Assembly (NCBI GenBank): GCA_005408345.1
Contig: SEMN01000171.1
Span: 372,001-436,000, forward strand
Direction: 5' to 3'
Origin: Macquaria australasica
Taxonomy: Eukaryota > Chordata > Actinopteri > Centrarchiformes > Percichthyidae
DNA: 64,000 nt
Within the stretch, counting starts at the first letter, position 1. Every line of letters starts with the position of its first letter. Positions 53,001 through 63,908 of this stretch are shown in pieces. The position numbers and the translations under genes were made by a program. The notes beneath the pieces are model-generated. The model was not told the origin of the DNA, searched no databases, and saw only the letters and a list, made by a program, of their open reading frames with translations.

Positions 53001-56000
53001 TATGGCTGACTAAATAAAGGCTTTTAATACACATTTATCCATTCTCTGCCTAAAAGTGCCTGAAGAATGTCTTATAAACCATATTATTGACTTTGCTGTG
53101 TTTGGAACATGTTTAAGTGGTGCTCATGTATAAAACCACATTTATATATCACTCACACATAAACATTCATTCAGTGTCTTGCTCAAAGACACTTTAACAT
53201 GCTGTTAGGAGGAGCTGGGAATCGAACCACCAACCTTGCAATTTCACGCTCTAACGTCTGAGATACTGTCCCCCTCCACCCACTGTACTGTTAAATCAAG
53301 CATTGCTGAATTTTTCACATGAAGCACTGCAAGCAATCACAGGTGTAGCTGCCACATCATTCATCCCATTTGTCTGCATTTACATCTGCCATTCCCTGTG
53401 ACTCAATCATGCATGGATGTAGCAAAACAGCTGAGCTGCACATTAAGGCATCATGAGGTAAAGTATGTGTAACCAACGACTTGAGATTCATTGAAAAAGT
53501 CTAAAACTGATTAGTATACTAGGACTTTATCAGTCCATGTGTTAGATTAAAAAAACAACTAGTGATAAAAAGAATAAAAACAGAATAATTTTAGCCAAAA
53601 TGCATCCGTGTATATAATTAGGAGATATTTCATTCGTAGACTAAGTGACATCAAACAAGCCTTGGAGTTGTTGCTGCCCTTTACAGTAATACAACCAATC
53701 AATCCAATCACCTAAAGAGCCATCAGAAGAATCCAGTGTGATTAGTGTACGAAGGCCAAGGTTGCTGCAGCTAACCATCCTGGTCCATCTATGACAGGAA
53801 CGCTGGACATCCATCCATCCATTTTCTATACCTGCTTATATTCAGGGTCGCACGGGGGCTGGGGCTTGTCCCAGCATGCACTGGGTAAAAGCCGGGAAAA
53901 CATCCTAGACAAGCTGCCAGTCTATCACAGCACACAGAGAAACACATTCACGGTTATGGAATTTCAAATTCACCTCACCTGCACGTTTCTGGACTGTGGG
54001 AGTGAACAAGAGCACAACGAAGCACAGATAAAGGATAAATCTATTGCCAACTGGCTATTTTTAGGCTGATTTAAAACACAACACAGCTGATCTCCATTTA
54101 ACTAATTATGTGACTTCTAAAACCAACCAGCTGCATCAGTGATGACTTACGTGTGTCTTATAAAAGGGAGTGAATACTGCAACCATGAATTTTGTATTTT
54201 AAATTTCTATTATTAATTTAGATCACTCTGTTGAGATCTGTTGTCACTTTCACATTAAAGGGTCTTTTTCTGTTGATTCCGGTCCAAAAAGCCACGTTAA
54301 ATCTACTTGGATTCAATGTTGTAATACAATAAAACATGAAAACTTCCAAGGGGGCGAATACTTATCAAAAAGACAGGGCAAATATTTGAACTATGAACCT
54401 TCTTCCTGTGAGCTGCAGAAGCACTGCAAAGTCCCTCTGAAATTCGACATAAATGCACTGAGACCAACAATCATGATTAACAACCATGAACACAGTATCA
54501 GGCTAAATGCAGTTTAATTTTTGGCATTATTGTGCAGCCCTGGCGTTAACATGAAGAATGGTGTGTCAGAGGGTAGAAATTATTACAAATCATGAAGGCA
54601 GGAATGCACAGGTCTACACTTTGCTGCAATCCATTTATGTCTTCTCCAGGGCCAATCAGACAGCTACATCCATTAAACCCCTGTAGACACAGCCACAAAC
54701 ACGCAAACTTAAACTCCAATCCTAAAAACCAGATGTCGTCACAGGACAAGCTTTCTATCTCTTCCCCTCGCAAAGGTGCCGCAGCAACAAAATCTTTTCC
54801 AGCAATACCTTCCACATGGTGAGAATTCAGTAACACTGTTAGCAATATACACCGTCTTTACTTCTCTCCTTCTCATCTCTCTCTCATCTCTGCATTCTCT
54901 GCATTCAGCCTCCCTCTCCACCCTCCCGAAAAAGCCCTGAGCGCCTGCCAGCGGTCCAAAGTAATTAAATTACTTAGCAAAGTTTACTTAACAGTAAATG
55001 GTTAGCAAAATTTAAGGTGATTGCAAATTTGCTTTCATTCCACTTCAATGGCTGGCCTGTTTAAGGCTCGTCTGCAAATAATTAGCACATACATTTGCAT
55101 CAAAATCGTTTATACCATATGTTACAAAATTATGGAAAGCAGCAAATTAAAAATATTCTTTTTCTGTTATGGAAATGGCTACATGTTGAGAGGAGAGAGA
55201 GAGGCAGAGAGACAGAGAGAGAGAGAGAGAGAGAAGGAGAGAGAGAGGGAGGAGGGAAAGATTTCACCATGTGTCACACCGACAACAAGGAGGAGAGAAA
55301 AAGGAGGGAGGGCGGCGCGAAAATGATTCAGTTTGGATTTGAACATACTCATAAGTCTTTTTCAAGGCCTCACCAGATGCTGTTTGAAATCTGCCCACAG
55401 AAGAAAAACAAAGCCCTCTCAATCTCTCTCTCTCTCTCTTTCTCACACACATACACAGAATCAGAGACTTTCCTCTAAGTGGCTCTCTCTTGTACAGTAT
55501 GCATTGTTCACTAAAGCAAGGCAAGGAAAGTTGAACACTAATTTGACAAGTACTTTTTACACCCGAGACCTCCAGTCTCAGGAAAATGACAACTATTACT
55601 GAAATAAAGATAACTGACAACAAAATATAAAAATATGGAATCTAGCAAGAAAATAAAAAGACAAACAACACCCACTCATGCATCAAATATTGATTTGATG
55701 AATGAGTTGATTTTAGGGCTAACGATTACTTTCTCAACTAACTGATTCATTGTTTGGTCTAGAAAATATAAGAAAATAGTGAAAATTGCCCAAGAAGACT
55801 GAAATGTCTTGTTTTGTCCAACCAACAGTTGAAAACCCCAAGACATTTAATTGACAATGATATAAAACTGAGAAAAGCAGCAAATTCCCACATGTGAGAA
55901 GCTGGAACCAGAGAGTGTTTGGCACTGTTGTTGCAAAATCACCTAAAAGATAATTCAATTATCAAAGTAGCTGATTTTCTGTTAATCTTTTAACCTGCTT

Positions 56001-59000
56001 ATCACTTCAATCAATTAATCGTTTCAGCTCTAATCGATTCCCTTATTTTAATCAGGGCCACAACTAACACTTTTTTTTAAATTATCAATTAATCTGTCGA
56101 TTATTTTCCTGATTAGTGGATTAATGGTCACAAAATAATGAAAAATGTCACAATTTCCAAAAGGCCCAAGTTAACATATTCAAATTTCTTGTTTTGTATG
56201 ACCAACAGTCTAAAACCCAAAAATATATTTAGTTTAATATCATCGAAGACTAAGAAAACCAGCCAATATTCACATTTCAGATGCTGGAACCGGTGTATTT
56301 TGGGCATTTTTGTCAAAAGAAAAAAAATGACTCAAACATCTCTTATCAAAAAAGTTGAAGAATCATTTTCTGTTGATTAACTATAATCAACTAATTGCTG
56401 CAGTTCTAATTTAAATGACAAATTTGCAAAATTGTCTGTGTGTGCAACTACAGCACTGGAAGGTGGGAGGACGTGGGGTGGGGGTGGGGTATCACAAGCT
56501 TACTATAGCAAAGAGAAAACCAGGGTGCAGCAGGACCTGCGTTTATTATACCCATAAAACAAACCAAAAAATCAATTGTACATAAAACTCTGATGCATGC
56601 AGTCCTTAGGTCACTCAGTCCGCCCGGCCATTGACAGACACCTTTGGTACTGGAAGGCTCATTTCTTACTGAAATGAATAAAATCCACTTGCAGGTGCAG
56701 AGGACCACAGAGATCCATTTCAAACACATCCTCTCTTTAAACTCACATGCACCTTTAAAGCATAAACAGACTTCTTTTGGAGAGGGTCAGAGCAACAGCT
56801 TGAGGCACAGGGCTCTTACTATGAGGTATGGCTCTCTAACTGAGCTCGACAAACCCTTCCATCCATCCATCCATCCCTCTCATCTGGAGGTCAGTCGGCC
56901 TGCCACCAGTGTCAATCTGCTACTAAGTGAACGGCAGTTTGATAAAAGCTTATTCAGGTATTTGGGTCCTGTGTAACTGGAGGCCCCAGTCTCTCTCTCC
57001 CTCTGAGACATAATTACGACTGTTGACTGGAACAGTGAGGTAATGGCACATAAATCCAGCTGATCAATGGTGACGGAGACTAAATTACAGGACACCCCTG
57101 TGCCATTATCCTCCCAGAGGACAACAGGAGACACATTCCTGCACAGAAGCAAAGGGGATTTCTGTTGCTGTAGTGTAATTGTTTTGTTTATTTTAATAAG
57201 ATGGAAGCTATGGAGTTACCTTTCTAGCTTTATTCTTGAATATTTCACACAAAAATATCAACTAACAAAAATAAGGAGGAAAAAGAAAAAGGAAACCAAA
57301 ATAAGTATCAAACTAAATCCCTACAATTCATCTATGCTGGAAGCATCTCTGCTGATTTGTTAAGCTGAGGCTTACTGGTGTTTAAAAAATGCTGCAGGGT
57401 AAACATTAGCAAATCTTCTCTATGGACCAGGCTGTTTTAATGATTAAACTACGTGGGCTATGATTAGCTGTTTTATTCTCAGCCTGTTTTTTCTGCTCTT
57501 TCTGATCTCTGACTGAACCTTTACTGTTAAATCAGAAAATCCAAATACAACAGCGGGAATACTGTGAGATAAAGTAGTACATTAAAAAACAAGAACCCCT
57601 GAACCTTACAAATAGATAATTGTTTGTTTGTTTTTTAAAGAAAACAAACAAACAAACAAAAGCTGTCATCAATTTGTTTACCATCTTTTGGCTCAAAAGT
57701 CCCCCATTCTCATTACAGCAAAAGCCCTCATTTCAGTTCAAACTGCTCAGTCAAGTGGCGTTCTGCTGTTGTTGATGTTACAATAACACATTTAGCAAAG
57801 AGAACATGTAGTTAGGAGTTATCACTGGGTAATTCCCTTGTGCTTTTACAGAGAAATCCCCTTTGAGATGAAGGTCACCGCTGACTGGTGTTTGTGACAA
57901 TCACTTTAGTCATGTCACGCAAAAATAGGTGCTACGACCAGAGTGACGGCAATATGATGAAGATGGATAATGTGTGTTAAGTGTAATTCACTGCCTAACA
58001 AATCCTGCACTGCATTCCAGCGATGACTGCTAAATCTTAGGGAGATAACAATGGAAGTACAGAAGTGGCAGAGAGAAAATTAGAAGAAAGAGAACGGAGG
58101 AAAACAAGTTTATAGAGGAAAACAAATATGCAGAAAGGCCAGGGAAATAAAGGAGACTTAGGCCATGTAAAGAGCTAGGTCTAGTCTCAGTCTCCCCATC
58201 CCTGTCACCTCTTATCCTGGCAGAACAAAGGGCGGCAGCCTCCTAAATGTGGCGCATTAGCCCTTTAGTTCCAGAGGGGGTAAGGTGACACCCTCCATGT
58301 ATGTGGTCTGTTCAGCACACATCTGTCAGGGCCCAAGGGGGTGGGCTGGGGCGGTGGGAGGGATAGCGGGGACTGGAAGCACAAGGAAGACGGAGGAAAG
58401 AAGCGGAGAGCTCGAGAGAAAGGGTGTGTGTGTGTGTGTTTCTTCAGGACCCCTGCTGCGACAGAGAAGCCTAATACCCCGTATTTACTGTGGAAGAATT
58501 AGTCGTATTGCATGATGTTGCTAAGCTTGGCTGCTCCCCTCTTTTGCCTCTTTATGTCTGTCACTCGATCAGAGAGCAGATATAAAACAGACAGAAAAAC
58601 AGAAAAACAGAAAAACTTACAGATACAAACAAGAGAGACACGCTCCTACAGACATGCTCATAACCCAACATGCACAATCACAGACCTGCAGAAAAGGCAG
58701 AGACACATATCTGGCAGTCCTTAAAATTTTGTTAAACTGGGTGTCCTGGTGGGCCGGCGGTCTATGATTCTGTACACATCATGTAACCACAACACCCCTG
58801 TACAATTCTGGCAGACGAATGTCCCTCATTTTCCTCGTCATTCTCTCCTGTCAACTATCTTCAAAATGCCAGAAAAACATTCGTAAAAAGGATTCAAAGG
58901 GACATTTACTGATTACTTTCATAATTAGTTTTTCTTAACTTTAGGATTGGCTGGCTTGTGGCTTGTTTTACATCAATATTGGCTGACTTTTTAAACTGTG

Positions 59001-60746
59001 TTGAAGCATTATCTGTAACACAAATTTATATGGAGGCAGCAAGGATTGCTATTACAGAATTATTGATATCAAGAGTATTTAAATACTAAAATGTTCAATA
59101 CAATTTCATTTAAAGTTGAATGGGAATCACTGGTATCAGGAAATGAGTCAAAGCTAAATAATCTATATTTTTTATGCCATAAGATTCAAACTAGTTTTTT
59201 TCTCAATTATAGCTAAAAGTGGAAGAAAATAACAATTTAGAATGGTTTTATTAAAAAAAAAAACACTAACAGTGCTTTCATTTGCTTAAGAAGCTGACAC
59301 AAACAAGCACAACATGAAAATTGGAAAACACACAATTTTCAATTTCAATCAAAACGTATTATTTTGCAAATCAAAATGTCTATTTTGCTGAGTATTAGTT
59401 GTGAATTGCACCACTTGTTAAAAAAGTAGGAGAGAACATGAGATTGAAAATGTGTTTTATTTATCCACTGTGAATAAAGAGACTCATTTATATCCTCCTT
59501 CATTTGTTGTTCACGTATTCTGTGCAGCATTGCAAGGACTTCTTTTGGACCTTTAGCACTACAAAATACTGCTGGGAATTGCAGTAGCCAGTGTTTCAAT
59601 TTTAACTGTGTAGCTTTAATTATAAACCAAATATTGAGTTGCTCAACATTATTAAAAACAGAAATGAGAAGATTTCTCACTACCAACTCCAGCCAGGTGA
59701 CAAACTTAGACAAACCAATAGAGGAAGTTAATTCACACCAGTGAGCCCCAGCCAAGTTCAAGCCTCTGATGAAATCTTAAGGATTGTTTGTTTTGCTGCT
59801 GTCAAAGGTTCAAATAGGGAGAAGACGGAGGTTTTGATGACCCTTGGCCCTCAGGTCCTTAGTGGGTGTTCTGCAAACACTCCCTATTGACATGTGGATA
59901 AGGAGAGGCCCGCTGCCGCGCACAGTGCTCATGCTCATTTGAGTGGAAATGGACACTGCTCTGAAAAGAGCCAAGAACCTAGCAAGTGGCTGAAAAGAAT
60001 AGAGTATAATACATGTGAGGGTGTCATGGTTGCTCTGTGTGTGTGTGTGCGTGTGTGTGTGTGCACGTGGAAGTATATATAAATTAATTAAAGTATTTTC
60101 TTTTGTGAGTGCTTTGGTTTTGAAAGATGGAAGACTGCTACAGTACATGTATATTTGTGATGTATGTGAGTATCCAGCATGTATGTCAAGTCAAAAAGAT
60201 GCGCAGGTGAAAAAACACTGCAGGGGTACAGAATAACAAGAAACATGCCCTAGTGACAAACAGTGACAGAAGTCTGTCTATAGCTGCTGGAGAAGAAAGA
60301 ATGGAGAAAGGAGAAAGAGATACAGATGAATCAAACATACTGAGGGTGCCACATAGAGTTGTAGGGATGCTGCTGCTTTTTGCTATGATATAGCCTTTAT
60401 ACTATATATACACAGTATACTGTCCAACTATATCCAGCTAAACTTCAGCAGGGACAAGCTGTAAAACAAAATGTTAAAGTAATGAAAGAATTTCCGACAG
60501 TAACGACCATCTTTGAAAGTCAAATATTTCAGAATGAATGATAAATATCATGATTAATAGTTTCATTTATAAATTCATGTATCTTATGTATATATTGCAT
60601 GCATATTATGACAATAATAAAGGGTGTTTTATTAATATAAAAGTCTTGTACATAAGAATTGTGAATTATAAGTTACAATCAAATTATGAAAATTATCTTA
60701 TTATTGATGAAATTAGCAAGTGAGTCTGTCTTGGAAATATGGGGTG

Positions 60747-60799
<53 letters not shown>

Positions 60800-63685
60800 A
60801 TATGTAGGCCAAGCAGGAAGTGACCCATAAACATATCCATCCAGCTCTTTCATTGGGGGCCAGTGTTGCCCTCCTCCTCTCACCTCCTCATCCCACTACA
60901 CACACACACACACTCAAAGCCCCCAGTGAGTGCTAAGCAGGCCAGCAGGCCAGCCGAGGGGGCTCATTACAGGTCCACAGAGCCCCCCAACACAAAGGCC
61001 TGAGCCGCTTTAGCCATGGGATGATCTGCTCTCTACTGACTAGAGAGAGTCCATAGATGGACAAAAGGAGGGAGGGAGGGGGAGGAGGGAGGGAGGGAGG
61101 GAGGGGATGGGAGAGAAAGAGGTGGAAGAGAGCAGAGAAGAGGAGAGGAGTGGAGAGCCACGGGCTTTAAGGATGTCAGGAGACCCCGAGAGAGAAAGCC
61201 TGGCGGGCGCTCAGAGAGGAACGGAGGGAAGGAGGAGGAGGAGGAGGCTTAAGCTCCACCGCTACGTCAGGACATTAACATTCACACAACCTCCCAACAT
61301 CTGCTGCTTCCTTCTCGCCCTCCATCCCTCCCTCTTTCCATCCCTATCTCCCTCTGTCCGCTAACAACACTGGAACAAAGACAGTAAGACGGAGAGCGAG
61401 AGGACAGATAGACGGAGGGGGACAAGAGGAACGAAAATGGAAAGAATAAGAAGAGATATGAAACGGATACATTTAGAATTGACAGTAAGAGACTTAGCAG
61501 CTGCAGGGTCAGGGGACTAAAAAGATATTCCTAATATTTGTAATTATACAAACATGATTTAAATTAGTGAGGTCACTCAATGGTTAATCACAAAACAGAG
61601 GAAAGGCAACAGAAAACAAGGCTGAAATAAAATGATAAATCAGTCCAAGAACCAAATATAAACTGCTTTATCAAGTTAAAATCTGTTGCCCATTTGTATT
61701 TTACTGTAGATCGTTATGAGTGATATGACCCTGAAACAGGACAGCCCGGGCTCTCTGGTGAAGACAATCTTTGACTGAGCCATAAACCTGTACTTCTGGA
61801 AGCCTCCAGGAGAGAGAGGAAAACCAGAGACGTGTCCAGTGCATTAAACCCTCTCCTCTAGTCCCGCGTCTGGCCCTGGGCCTGTGTCTGCACCAGTCTG
61901 GCCCACTGCACTCAAAGCCACATGCTCAATTTTATGACGCTTCACCACCATTAGCACAACATTAGCCTTGAGGCGGCAGGGCAGGGAGTGTGGGGTGTCT
62001 GATATACGATAGAAAACATAACTGAGGAAGGGAAAACTTTGATTTCTGATTGTAAAACAAAACTCAAGTTGTCACATGCAAACTATGTAGAGTCAATTCA
62101 AAGTATGGTGAAGTATGTAAAATATGCTTCACAAGTTCAAATCAGTGAAATCACAGCAGGGGATTGCAGCCTTGTTCTGTGGCCTACAATAAAGGCTGAA
62201 CAAGTTTTAAGTGAGGTAAGTTTGTGGCTGCTGGGTGCTTTAGAGATGATGTATAGATGCCTGGTTCTTTCATATATTTCCTGTGGTGAAATTAGAGCCC
62301 TGTTCTGAAGTGCTGGGCCCGCGTGTATGTGTGTGTGCATGACTGTAAACATGAAGACATCTTTCTCCACAGTCAATCTCAGCCTGTCACATCTGGCTCG
62401 CAACTCTACCCCTCGAATACACACTGGAATATATACACCGCGTGCATGGTGACATCTATGACTTATGTACTGGGAGAAGTGTTTGAAATTAAGCTGCAGT
62501 GAATATGGGCCCACAAGCACACAAAGCGGGGAGCAAGAGTGTGTGTGTGAGAGAGATTGTGGTAGTGTGTGTGGGGAGGGGTGCTGTGAGCCTGTGTGCG
62601 GGAAAACAAGTACGAAACCTGTCCAGGTCCGCGGTGAATTATGCATATGTGAGACTGTGGCTCATTCCCAGCTCAGTACAGCAACATGTGTGGTAGGGCT
62701 TCAAAATGTGGAAAAAAAATAAGGTCTTATTTATTTATTTATTTTTTATTCCCCAGTATACACTATGTATATCTTGATATTTACATATTTACAAAACTAG
62801 TAACTAGATTAAACAAGTTTACACCTTTGTGTAGTGCAGGTACAGGTGTCTTTTATGCATATATGCAACTGTGTCATGCCACTAGCATGGCTAAAAAGGT
62901 ATATTGACAGAAAAGTCCCATCTCTACCTACAAAATATGTGATCCAGCACACTGAGGCTGCTCACACAACGCCCAAGTTAGCGTCCCTGAATGAGCGAGT
63001 GATCACAATTGGCAAGTGTCAGACCACGGGGGAAACAGCTGTGCACCACACTGTAACAAAAAAAATTTAGAGGGAAGAGAAAGAGAATAATCATCCACTT
63101 ACCAGCGGCCTGCAGGACCATATGCATTCGAACTTTAGCCTGCTCTGCTGGAGTCTACAAGAGAGTAACAGACATAAAACAGAATATTAGTCAACAATAG
63201 TAATGTGCTATTTTAGCTGACTCCTACAAAGAGTTTGTCATTCGTCTTAGACAAACGTCAGGGGCAACTACAGAAGAGAGCCTTGAGCTGGTGGGGCACG
63301 TTAAGCAGGACAGTCACTAAAGACTTTCCTAAGCGTCGTCTTAAAGGATGATCTACCCGTTTACTATACCACCCTGCTGCCTGAGTTATGACAAAGCGCA
63401 GTTCATTACAGGACAGACAGCCTCCACACTGACGCAACTTTATCTGTGTAATCTAGCTCTTAGACTGTTGCGTCCCTTAGGCTGAAATATATTTTACCCG
63501 TGATAATCTTTAACCGCAACCATTAGAGCGAGTGTTCCCTTAAACTGTCCTCACGGAGCACCAAGGGACAACTTTGCCAATCTACTAGTCTAGTCGTCTG
63601 TAAAAACCCTGCTGGTGAAAAACAGACAGCAACAACATCTCTGACACACCAGGGAGAATCAATGAGGATGAGATGAAGAGAAATT

Positions 63686-63752
<67 letters not shown>

Positions 63753-63865
63753 AAGAAGAGAAGAGAAGAGAGAAAACAAAAGCTGCTGTAACAAGTCTTT
63801 GGAGAGTTGGATAAGAGGGCACAGAGAGCACATTTTACAAAGATCTCAACATATTCCCCTTCTCA

Positions 63866-63908
<43 letters not shown>

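Larger units (their letters stand above)
24405..63102 (-). other. rsrc1: rsrc1 giant intron (38,698 nt)
   Basis: Donor GTAAGT (63102-63097), acceptor TTTCCAG (24405). No further exon is required by phase or by comparison with human RSRC1. Contents: candidate noncoding elements, five hAT-like MITE copies, several other fish repeats and many microsatellites, all listed separately. Stretches 29,100-30,750, 31,080-34,780, 36,280-38,690, 40,000-41,080, 48,000-51,470, 57,150-61,740 and 61,970-63,100 hold AT-rich unique sequence and simple repeats in which I recognise no gene. Confidence 0.85.

Noticed and set aside
53160..53285. Possible tRNA gene on the minus strand
   Set aside because: A-box- and B-box-like words exist, but acceptor and anticodon stems do not pair, and the flanking sequence is that of a tRNA-derived SINE.
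53791..54069. 92-codon plus-strand ORF
   Set aside because: It coincides with a dispersed fish repeat and has no independent coding support.
62137..62646. 169-codon minus-strand ORF
   Set aside because: Composition is unlike a folded protein and there is no recognisable domain or splice context. Consistent with a chance frame in intronic DNA.
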